DNA of 64,000 nucleotides, taken from NCBI GenBank assembly GCA_041392165.1, contig JAWKMN010000001.1:868001-932000 (forward strand), written 5' to 3'. The stretch is from Arenibacter sp041392165 (lineage in GTDB: Bacteria > Bacteroidota > Bacteroidia > Flavobacteriales > Flavobacteriaceae). This document shows, in pieces, positions 35,255-42,441 of the stretch. A program made the position numbers and the translations under genes. Each line of letters starts with the position of its first letter. The first letter of the stretch is position 1. The notes under the pieces are model-generated. The model did not search any database and had not been told where the DNA came from. It worked only from the letters and a program-made list of their open reading frames with translations.

Positions 35255-35764
35255 ATGGCATTTCTAACAGAAAGACTACTAGGTGATTTTTTGCGAATTA
35301 TTTTTCCCGAACATGAGTTCGTACATGATAGAATTGTTCCAAATTCAAGAACAAGAAAACGACCAGATTATAGAAATGATGATTTAATGATCATCGTTGA
35401 ATTTGATGGGGATAAACATTATCGGGAAGTGAGTAAGATTAAGTCTGAGGAAGAAAAAACAATTTGTTATTCCAATATGGGATATAGAGTTGTTCGCATT
35501 CCATATTTTGTTCAAATCACACTTGAAACTTCAAGGTTATTATTTGATCTTGAACATGATTACACAAATGACTACCCACATGGGTTTATTGATGAAAGAG
35601 CCATACTTCCTTGTGATTTTAATGATTTAAAATGGCTTTTGAATGATTATGATATTATGATTTATGATTTTCTTAATCAAGAATTAACGTCTAAAGAACT
35701 AATTCGGGCGGTTATGAGATTAATTAAGGAGTTTGAGGATTCAGAACAATATTTATTGAGTTGA
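35255..35764 (+). CDS. Small PD-(D/E)xK-like endonuclease
   Basis: Protein of 169 residues. The segment RPDYR (D38) followed by IIVEFDGDKHY (E49, D51, K54, H55) and then GYRVVRIPYFVQ matches the Vsr/DUF559-type restriction-endonuclease fold, in which the final strand reads E-x-D-G rather than E-x-K. The rest is helical with no recognised domain. It begins 1 bp after the DUF262/DUF1524 stop, so translation is probably coupled; a nuclease subunit or accessory for that protein is the simplest reading. I know of no named system with this exact pair. Confidence 0.75.
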   Translation: MAFLTERLLGDFLRIIFPEHEFVHDRIVPNSRTRKRPDYRNDDLMIIVEFDGDKHYREVSKIKSEEEKTICYSNMGYRVVRIPYFVQITLETSRLLFDLEHDYTNDYPHGFIDERAILPCDFNDLKWLLNDYDIMIYDFLNQELTSKELIRAVMRLIKEFEDSEQYLLS

Positions 35765-35783
35765 ACTTAAAATTAGAAATATT

Positions 35784-35975
35784 ATGAAAAAAAGTAAAAC
35801 TATGATTTCGATCCGAAAAGCAAATAAAGTTTCGGGCAACGTGTTTGATGGCCATAACTCACATTTTAAAATTGATTACAACACTATGGAAGAGGTTCTT
35901 CGGTCGTTCCATAATTGGAAGCAGAACGGAAGCGATAAGGATCTATTGGAAAACCTCAAGGCTTTAGAGGTATAG
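35784..35975 (+). CDS. Small hypothetical protein
   Basis: 63 residues starting MKKSKTMISIRKANKVSGNV with a basic N-terminus and an acidic helical end (GSDKDLLENLKALEV). It begins 20 bp after the nuclease gene with an A-rich leader, so it may be the last gene of the operon. Not recognised. A small inhibitor or DNA-binding accessory is possible, but nothing in it proves this. Confidence 0.55.
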   Translation: MKKSKTMISIRKANKVSGNVFDGHNSHFKIDYNTMEEVLRSFHNWKQNGSDKDLLENLKALEV

Positions 35976-36028
35976 AGGTGGAGCATATACTAAACAGGCC
36001 AAGGGTATGATTGAAGAATTTATTAAGT

Positions 36029-36072
36029 CCCTACAATATTAACAATAACGACTATCAATTAATGTTGTAGGG
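36029..36072. terminator. Imperfect hairpin after the island operon
   Basis: Arms CCCTACAATATTAA (36029-36042) and TTAATGTTGTAGGG (36059-36072) with one mismatch and a 16-base loop. It is in the right place to end the operon, but no T-run follows, so intrinsic termination is doubtful. Confidence 0.35.
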
Positions 36073-36152
36073 AGAGATTAGGACGAGGGTAGAGTTGTTG
36101 AAATTGGTTATCAATTCGAGTATGTAACTATCTGTTTAACAGAATTAACAGA

Positions 36153-36413
36153 TTATTTTGCAACAAAAGCACATATACAAGTTTGGTTAGATAATATTTG
36201 TAAGGCAAATCCAATTATTATTAATATCAAGGCAAACCTAGACCAAAAATTGTATTTTTTCCATTTATTTACTTCATCATGGTCTGTTCCTTGAAAAATC
36301 ATTCTAATAGAACCATCTTTGGATATATCAGCTGGCAGCCCATACTTAAATAATAATACTACGCCAATGATATCAAAAAATAATCCTATGCTATTAATTA
36401 AGTTACAATCCAT
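36153..36413 (-). CDS. Small two-helix membrane protein
   Basis: 86 residues. Two membrane helices (about 8-26 and 60-76) flank a polar, charged loop (SKDGSIRMIFQGTDHDEVNK). The pattern INSIGLFFDIIGVVLLFKYG ... WSRFALILIIIGFALQIL is a known type of small uncharacterised bacterial membrane protein. Start ATG 36413. It is on the opposite strand from the defence operon and probably has its own promoter. No function is known. Confidence 0.75.
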   Translation of the reverse strand: MDCNLINSIGLFFDIIGVVLLFKYGLPADISKDGSIRMIFQGTDHDEVNKWKKYNFWSRFALILIIIGFALQILSNQTCICAFVAK

Positions 36414-36499
36414 TTTAAAATATAGTTACAATTAGCTTTAATTAATTAACTAAAAATGCAAAACCAGAATACACAAAATATACTGTGATCACAGTTAAA

Positions 36500-36826
36500 T
36501 TAAGAATTCTGATTATCTTTTATAATGCCTTCCAATATTTCGTTATCCAGTACTTCTATTTCTTTTAGCGAGTCAGTATTAATTAGAAACCCTATGGCGC
36601 TTGATATGTAAAGGTTTTCTGGAAATTGACCATTAAGTAATAAATCTTTAAAAACGTGTTTATTGCTCTCTACCCATGGAGTGTTTTTATGATTCCAAGG
36701 AAATCTAAAAATAATATTCTTGTTGTTGAACTCAACATAATACTCCGCAAGGTCGTGTGAAGATATAATATTAGAAGTAGGCAATTCGGTTATATGACAT
36801 TTCTTTGGTGGATCCATTAATCCCAT
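36500..36826 (-). CDS. Hypothetical protein
   Basis: 108 residues, soluble, starting MGLMDPPKKCHITELPTSNI and ending in an acidic helix (EVLDNEILEGIIKDNQ). Only one cysteine is present, so no metal site is evident. Start ATG 36826. It stands on the same strand as, and 86 bp upstream of, the small membrane-protein gene, so the two could be co-transcribed. I do not recognise the family. Confidence 0.6.
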   Translation of the reverse strand: MGLMDPPKKCHITELPTSNIISSHDLAEYYVEFNNKNIIFRFPWNHKNTPWVESNKHVFKDLLLNGQFPENLYISSAIGFLINTDSLKEIEVLDNEILEGIIKDNQNS

Positions 36827-37053
36827 AAGTTCAATTGTTTAAATTAACAAAAGAGTATATTGACAGGATAGTGTGCTGTTGATAATATTACGCAAAATTA
36901 TTGTGATCCCATGCTATATCAACTTTATTAATTTCACGGAGTCAAGAAATTAGATATACTTGAAAGTGGAATAGTTCTTCAAAATCCTGATTCTAATCAG
37001 GTGGATATTTCAGGCAGTACCTTGATACTTCATTTCAATATCAGGACTTCAAT

Positions 37054-37350
37054 TTGGGCACATCTCCCAAAAAACATACATTAACTCCCAAGCAATTTAG
37101 ATTTTGTCTGGAATATGTTATTGATTTAAATGGTACGCAAGCTGCCATAAGATCAGGATGCAGCAAGAAAACTGCAAATAGGATAGCATCTCAAAACTTG
37201 TCAAAACTTGACTTCCAGAATAAAATTTCAGAACTGCAAAAAGGAATTTCAGAACGAATCAAAGTTGGTACTAAAACAAAGATCAAAAGGAACTTTTTAT
37301 GTTCTAAAATAAAAAAGTGGGGAAAATGTGGGGAAATTTCGAGTGTCTAA
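37054..37350 (+). pseudogene. Terminase small-subunit remnant
   Basis: N-terminal part of a phage terminase small subunit: LTPKQFRFCLEYVIDLNGTQ, AAIRSGCSKKTANRIASQNL and KISELQKGI are the DNA-binding helix-turn-helix pattern of the family. The frame begins at TTG 37054 without a good ATG and ends after 98 residues in an unrelated basic tail (KRNFLCSKIKKWGKC), where a complete protein would be about 150-200. The truncation is next to the right-hand direct repeat, so it is most likely a phage leftover cut by recombination. Confidence 0.7.
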
Positions 37351-37353
37351 ACA

Positions 37354-37397
37354 AAAAAAACCCTTGATAACCAAACGATTAAAAAGGGTCTTTGTAC
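37354..37397 (-). terminator. tRNA-Leu terminator and proximal 44-bp direct repeat
   Basis: On the minus strand, after the tRNA-Leu end, GACCCTTTTT...CAAGGGTTTTTTTT forms a hairpin followed by a T-run, a normal intrinsic terminator. The same stretch is the right copy of the island's direct repeat (43/44 identical to 31023-31066). Confidence 0.8.
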
Positions 37398-37478
37398 TCG
37401 AGGCGGGACTTGAACCCGCACGAACTAATGTCCATTGGATTTTAAGTCCAACGTGTCTACCAATTCCACCACTCGAGC
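37395..37478 (-). tRNA. tRNA-Leu (UAA)
   Basis: 84-nt class II tRNA with long variable arm. Acceptor GCTCGAG pairs with CTCGAGT (G-U at 1:72), D-arm has GTGGTGGAATTGGTAGACAC, anticodon loop CTTAAAA gives anticodon TAA, T-arm GCGGGTTCAAGTCCCGC, discriminator A. Last of a two-tRNA transcript after tRNA-Gly; integration site of the island. Confidence 0.97.
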
Positions 37479-37513
37479 CTAACTGCTCTGGGCAGTAGCG
37501 ATTTGTACAATGG

Positions 37514-37586
37514 AGCGAAAAACGGGATTCGAACCCGCGACCTCCACCTTGGCAAGGTGGCGCTCTACCAACTGAGCTATTTTCGC
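37514..37586 (-). tRNA. tRNA-Gly (GCC)
   Basis: 73-nt tRNA: acceptor GCGAAAA / TTTTCGC, D-arm TAGCTCAGTTGGTAGAGC, anticodon stem-loop CCACCTTGCCAAGGTGG with anticodon GCC, T-arm GCGGGTTCGAATCCCGT, discriminator T. Transcribed ahead of tRNA-Leu. Confidence 0.97.
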
Positions 37587-37628
37587 AGTTTATTATAAAG
37601 AACGTTGCATCTTTTTCCGATGCGGGAG

Positions 37629-37658
37629 CAAATTTAATACAATTCTATAAAAAGCAAA
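37629..37658 (-). promoter_or_regulatory. Promoter of the tRNA-Gly/tRNA-Leu unit
   Basis: TTTG (37658-37655), 18-base spacer, TAAATTTG (37636-37629), a textbook Bacteroidota -33/-7 pair about 43 bp before mature tRNA-Gly. The rest of the gap 37587-37964 holds nothing else I can name. Confidence 0.7.
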
Positions 37659-37964
37659 GAACTTTTCGTGAAAAAGAATCAAAATAATTTATTGTTGTCC
37701 TATAGCATATTTATGAATCATCATAAGTCCATTAATAACAGCTGTTTAGGTTCATGGATGTCTTTGGTACCCTGCTTTTTTGATTCGATACACCTTAATA
37801 AAAGGGATGCTTTAAATAGGCTGTTTGTGATCGGATCTTTAGTCTAAAGTCTTGCAACGAAGTGGTCTTTTGTCTTTAATCGGACAAAAATGAAAATAAT
37901 AATACCCCTAAGCTGAATATTTTAGACGGTATGTACAACTGTAGTGTCCGTCTGGTATACCTGT

Positions 37965-40580
37965 CTACGCATTTTTCTTTTTGGTGAGCAAACGCTTAAT
38001 TTCATTGAGTTTCATTAAAGCTTCAACGGGGGTTAAGGTGTTGATATCCAGATGGATGATCTCCTCCTTGATCTGCTCCAACAAAGGGTCGTCCAAGTTG
38101 AAGAAGCTAAGCTGCATTTCATTTTGTACCAACTGCAATTTATCGGAAAGTTCTTCGCTGGAGTGTGATTTTTCCAGCTTCTTAAGAATTTTGTTGGCCT
38201 TGTGGATTACCTGCTGCGGCATACCGGCCATTTTGGCCACGTGTATACCAAAACTGTGCTCGCTACCGCCCGGGGCAAGCTTTCGTAAAAAAAGCACGTT
38301 GTCCTTTAGTTCTCTAACGGAGACATTGAAGTTCTTGACACGACCAAAAGTGGAGGACATCTCGTTCAGTTCGTGATAATGGGTGGCAAATAAGGTTTTG
38401 GCCCTTGCGGGGTGCTCATGCAAATATTCGGAAATGGCCCAGGCAATGGAGATACCGTCATAAGTACTGGTACCCCTGCCTATCTCATCCAGAAGTACAA
38501 GACTTCGCTCGGAAAGATTATTCAAAATAGAGGCGGTTTCGTTCATTTCCACCATAAAGGTAGATTCTCCCATGGAGATATTGTCACTGGCACCGACCCG
38601 GGTAAATATTTTGTCTACATAACCAATTTTTGCGGTATCGGCCGGCACAAAACTTCCCATCTGTGCCAACAATACTATGAGTGCCGTTTGCCGTAAGATG
38701 GCCGATTTACCGCTCATGTTGGGTCCCGTAATCATAATGATCTGTTGATCGTCCCTGTTTAAGCTAACGTCATTGGCAATATAGGCTTCGCCCAAAGGCA
38801 ATTGTCTTTCAATGACGGGATGCCTGCCGCCTACAATGGACAGTTCCGTAGAATCGTCCATTTCCGGGGAAACATAATTGTTCTCCCTGGCCAATTGGGT
38901 AAAGCCACAAAGACAATCCAATTGTGCTATTTGAAAGGCATTGTTTTGTACGGGGGCAATATATTCCTGCATCCAGACTACCAATTGGGAAAATAATTGT
39001 TGTTCCAGGCTTAGAATGCGCTCTTCCGCTCCCAATATTTTGGCTTCGTATTCCTTGAGCTCCTCCGTAATATAACGTTCCGCATTGACCAAGGTCTGCT
39101 TTCGGATCCAATCTTCCGGTACCTTGTCCTTATGGGTGTTCCGCACTTCTATATAATAGCCAAAAACATTGTTGGAAGCTATTTTTAGGGAACCGATGCC
39201 GGTACGCTGGGTTTCCCTTTCCAGCATTTTATCCAAATAATCCTTGCCTGAATAGGCCAGCTCCCTAAGTTCGTCCAGTTCTGGGGAATAACCTTGGGCA
39301 ATGGTGCTTCCTTTCAACATATTTACCGGAGCTTCCTCATTCACCATTTCTTTGATCTTGGTTCTTAGCATGTCACAGGAATGCAATTGGTCCCCAATAA
39401 GGTTCAGTGCCTCGTTTTTAGTTTTGGAGGTAATCTGTTTAATAGGAACAATGGCCTCTAAAGAATTTTTAAGCTGAACCACTTCTTTGGGATTTATTTT
39501 TCCCGTAGCTACTTTGGAAATCAATCTTTCCAGATCGCCGATCAGTTTTATGCCGCCCTGTAATTTATGGTGGGCCGTTTCGTTTTCCGTTAAATAGGCA
39601 ATAACCTGATGTCTTCTTCGAATTTTCTCGATATTCTTTAAAGGAAGTGCCAACCATCTTTTTAACATTCTGCCGCCCATGGGGGAAATGGTCTTATCTA
39701 TTACATCCAAAAGGGTAACGGCATTTTGATTGCTGGAATGGTAGAGCTCCAGATTTCTTATGGTAAACCTGTCCATCCAAATATGTTCTTCCTCCGCAAT
39801 GCGTTGAAGCGTATTTATATGTTGTAATTGCCTATGCTGTGTGTCCGAAAGGTAATGAAGCACTACGCCGGCAGCCACTATGCCATGGGCCAAATGGTCT
39901 ACCCCAAAACCCTTGAGTCCCTTTGTTTTAAAATGATTGGTAAGTGTCTCCAGGGCATAGTCTTCCTGAAAGATCCAGTCTTCCGTAAAAAAAGTATGGA
40001 AATTTTTGCCAAAGACATTCAAAAATTCCTTTTTGTTGGCCTTTGATACCAGTACTTCGTTGGGAGCGAAATTTTGGAGCAATTTGTCTATTTGTTCCTC
40101 GTTGCCTTCCGAAGTCAGAAATTCACCGGTAGATATGTCTAAAAAGGATATTCCCAATCTTTTTCGTCCGAAATGTACCGCACATAAAAAGTTGTTGGCC
40201 TTGGCCGATAGGATATCGTCGTTCATGGCCACTCCGGGGGTAACCAGTTCGGTAACGCCCCTTTTTACTATGGTCTTGGTGAGTTTTGGGTCTTCCAACT
40301 GATCGCATATGGCTACCCTTTGTCCGGCTTTTACCAATTTGGGCAAATAGGTGTTCAATGAGTGGTGGGGAAAACCGGCCAGTTCGGTCCTATCGCCACC
40401 ATTGTTCCGATGGGTGAGGATAATGCCCAGTATTTTTGAGGCTTTGACCGCATCTTCCCCAAAGGTCTCATAAAAATCCCCGACACGGAACAATAAAAGG
40501 GCATCGGGATATTTCACCTTAATGGTATTGTACTGCTTCATTAAAGGGGTTACCTTTTTTGTTTTTCCCGAGTCTGCCAA
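37965..40580 (-). CDS. mutS: DNA mismatch repair protein MutS
   Basis: Recognises mismatches and small loops and recruits MutL. The 871-residue protein has the mismatch-reading motif GDFYETF (F-x-E) near residue 35, the connector and lever domains, and a C-terminal ABC ATPase with Walker A TGPNMSGKS, signature-like STFMVEM, Walker B LVLLDEIGRGTS and FATHYHEL. The start is TTG 40580 (LADSGKTKKVTPLMKQY); the next ATG (residue 14, in TPLMKQY) would remove part of the conserved N-terminus. Divergent from the SpoU gene, 170 bp apart. Confidence 0.97.
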   Translation of the reverse strand: MADSGKTKKVTPLMKQYNTIKVKYPDALLLFRVGDFYETFGEDAVKASKILGIILTHRNNGGDRTELAGFPHHSLNTYLPKLVKAGQRVAICDQLEDPKLTKTIVKRGVTELVTPGVAMNDDILSAKANNFLCAVHFGRKRLGISFLDISTGEFLTSEGNEEQIDKLLQNFAPNEVLVSKANKKEFLNVFGKNFHTFFTEDWIFQEDYALETLTNHFKTKGLKGFGVDHLAHGIVAAGVVLHYLSDTQHRQLQHINTLQRIAEEEHIWMDRFTIRNLELYHSSNQNAVTLLDVIDKTISPMGGRMLKRWLALPLKNIEKIRRRHQVIAYLTENETAHHKLQGGIKLIGDLERLISKVATGKINPKEVVQLKNSLEAIVPIKQITSKTKNEALNLIGDQLHSCDMLRTKIKEMVNEEAPVNMLKGSTIAQGYSPELDELRELAYSGKDYLDKMLERETQRTGIGSLKIASNNVFGYYIEVRNTHKDKVPEDWIRKQTLVNAERYITEELKEYEAKILGAEERILSLEQQLFSQLVVWMQEYIAPVQNNAFQIAQLDCLCGFTQLARENNYVSPEMDDSTELSIVGGRHPVIERQLPLGEAYIANDVSLNRDDQQIIMITGPNMSGKSAILRQTALIVLLAQMGSFVPADTAKIGYVDKIFTRVGASDNISMGESTFMVEMNETASILNNLSERSLVLLDEIGRGTSTYDGISIAWAISEYLHEHPARAKTLFATHYHELNEMSSTFGRVKNFNVSVRELKDNVLFLRKLAPGGSEHSFGIHVAKMAGMPQQVIHKANKILKKLEKSHSSEELSDKLQLVQNEMQLSFFNLDDPLLEQIKEEIIHLDINTLTPVEALMKLNEIKRLLTKKKNA

Positions 40581-40750
40581 AGCGATTTTATTAACTTATT
40601 TTTGTATTCCTTATTCCAAACGACTAATGTAAGGTTTCTCTATTGGAATGTACACTGTTGTTGATATTTTGGGGATAACTTTACACCGTTTTAGGGCTGG
40701 GGATATCATTGATAAGCTTGGGGAATGGGTGAAATTTAAAATAGTATTGC

Positions 40751-41281
40751 ATGCGTAAATTGGAGAATAACGAATTGGACCGACTTAATCTGGACGAGTT
40801 TAAAAAGGTGGAAAAAACACCCATATGTATTGTGTTGGACAATGTACGGAGCTTGAACAACATTGGGTCTGTATTTAGAACGGCAGATGCCTTTTTGATC
40901 CAAAAGATCTACCTGTGCGGAATTACCGCAACCCCACCGCATAAGGAAATTCATAAGACGGCTCTAGGGGCTACGGATAGTGTTGTTTGGGAATATAGGG
41001 AGAGCACCTTGGATCTTTTGGAGGAATTAAGGACCGGGGGCTATACCCCGCTTTCAGTGGAGCAGGCAGAAAATGCCGTTATGTTGCATAATTTTAAGGT
41101 AGAAAGGAATAAAAAGTATGCCTTAATTTTTGGCAATGAGGTAAAGGGGGTTTCCCAAGAAGTGGTCTCAAGTAGCGATCTGGTTCTGGAAATTCCACAA
41201 TACGGTACTAAACATTCCCTGAATATTTCGGTAAGTGTAGGGGTAGTGGTTTGGGATCTCTGGACCAAGTTGCAGGGCTAA
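40751..41281 (+). CDS. SpoU/TrmH-family RNA 2'-O-methyltransferase
   Basis: SAM-dependent ribose methyltransferase with the SPOUT trefoil knot, 176 residues. Motif 1 is NVRSLNNIGSVFRTADAF (about 35-52), motif 2 ALIFGNEVKGVS and motif 3 IPQYGTKHSLNISVSVGVV. The short length with no extra N-terminal domain fits a tRNA-type member; which nucleotide it modifies cannot be told. Start ATG 40751. A monocistronic gene followed by a repeat-rich gap. Confidence 0.92.
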   Translation: MRKLENNELDRLNLDEFKKVEKTPICIVLDNVRSLNNIGSVFRTADAFLIQKIYLCGITATPPHKEIHKTALGATDSVVWEYRESTLDLLEELRTGGYTPLSVEQAENAVMLHNFKVERNKKYALIFGNEVKGVSQEVVSSSDLVLEIPQYGTKHSLNISVSVGVVVWDLWTKLQG

Positions 41282-42282
41282 ATATGAAGGATCGTTATCA
41301 AAAGTTATGAGTGAATTTGGAATAAGATAGAATTTTCTATCCCAAATTCATATCCTGTTCATTTTTAAATACCAATAAAAAACAAATTTCTTGTCCGGGG
41401 ATAAGCCATAGATACTCCATAGATACTCCATAGATAGTCCATAGTTAGTCCGTATATGCCAATAGGGAAAAAACAGGCTGGATCCACCCCTTTTTTGATG
41501 CGCTAAAATAGCTCCTTTCCAAGGTCCTTTTTGCCTTTCATGGACGGCAAAATACGCTCCGGGATCCCTTGCGGAAAACGAAGCCATAAAGCAGTGTCTT
41601 TATAGGGCTATTTTTTTCCATAAGAATATTTGCATAAACACAGGGATCAATCTCAAAAGTTGTTTGTGAATTGAAATAAAATAGAATCCTATATCCCAAA
41701 TTCGTGTTCTGTTCATTTTTTACATCGCCCAAATGCAGAGCATTCATGAATACCAATAAAAAACAATAATAACCACATAAGTAAATTGAAAATAGGCCGT
41801 TCCTTGGTTCCGTCAACCTTTGGCCATTATTATATTCCTTTTGAAAATTGCCTGCAAAATGTGATGTTGCGTCTATCTTCTTCCGTAGTGGAGATGGCAT
41901 GGCCGTAAAGAATTATTGAAGCCTTGGAAATAATTTAGGCCATGGCATCGGTCCTTAAAATCCAAAGATTTAAGGGGCCACATAGCGAAGAAGGGTCTTT
42001 TCTCTTGTTTCGATTTCTTTGGACAAGCAAAGAAATCGAAGATTCACGAAAACCGATAAAAAACAGTAAAAACCAATTGAGTAAAATGAAAAAATAATAT
42101 CAACATTGTTTTGGCTATATAATTTCCAACAATTTAAACGGACAATCAAAGAAAACATCTGTTCAAATTATTCTAATTATCATAAACACAACAATTGGTC
42201 ATGATACAAATCCAAACACAGCAATTGTTCTTGATCCAATATAAATACCCTACGGTAATAAAATTAAAGTCATAAAAACCAA
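41282..42282. other. Gene-free repeat-rich kilobase
   Basis: No credible gene on either strand. Two diverged copies of one sequence are seen: 41323-41386 (AAGATAGAATTTTCTATCCC ... ACCAATAAAAAACAA) and 41674-41766 (AAATAGAATCCTATATCCC ... ACCAATAAAAAACAA), the second with an insertion of about 28 bases. A third trace of the ending, ACCGATAAAAAACAGT, occurs near 42053. A hairpin CGATTTCTTTG / CAAAGAAATCG lies near 42010-42040. It looks like a graveyard of intergenic repeats. Confidence 0.6.
41407..41450. repeat. 11-bp tandem repeat, four units
   Basis: CATAGATACTC, CATAGATACTC, CATAGATAGTC, CATAGTTAGTC in tandem, followed by a decayed fifth unit. Since 11 is not a multiple of three it is not a protein repeat; it is a minisatellite inside the repeat-rich gap. 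Confidence 0.85.
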
Positions 42283-42306
42283 AAACCCAACCGATGGGTT
42301 GGGTTT
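42283..42306 (-). terminator. Intrinsic terminator of folK-dNK
   Basis: Perfect 10-bp stem AAACCCAACC / GGTTGGGTTT with loop GATG (42293-42296). On the minus strand the stem runs into GGGTTTTTGGTTTTTATG, giving the T-run; it lies 136 bp after the end of the folK-dNK gene. Confidence 0.75.
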
Positions 42307-42441
42307 GGCAATATATAGTTTGAGTTAGTTAGTTTAAAACCTGAAAGTCCTTCCATCCGTTCAAATGGCTTAAAACGACTTTGTTGGAGGCGCAAGTAAA
42401 TAAATTGATTTGTCCTGTGCAAATAATATGTGAAAATTATC

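Larger units (their letters stand above)
31023..37397. mobile_element. Genomic island at tRNA-Leu, with phage-defence-type genes, no integrase visible
   Basis: A 6.4-kb segment bounded by 44-bp direct repeats at 31023-31066 and 37354-37397 that differ at one base. The right copy includes the last three bases of tRNA-Leu and its terminator, a usual integration target for tyrosine recombinases. Cargo: AbiEi-like and AbiEii genes, DUF262/DUF1524 protein, small nuclease, three small unknown genes and a terminase small-subunit remnant. No recombinase gene lies inside, so the element is probably decayed or mobilised in trans. Boundaries are seen directly; the integration history is inference. Confidence 0.75.

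Noticed and set aside
36029..36072. Possible CRISPR-like or riboswitch structure after the defence operon
   Set aside because: Only one imperfect hairpin; no repeats with spacers and no riboswitch core seen. No CRISPR array was found in the window.
37321..37397. Reading frame running through the tRNA-Leu flank (KKPLITKRLKRVFV)
   Set aside because: It is translation of the terminator and tRNA end, a common false protein in this group.
41348..41587. Minus-strand frame with repeated MEYLWSIYGLS
   Set aside because: It is the 11-bp tandem repeat read as protein; the unit is not a multiple of three and no family is seen.
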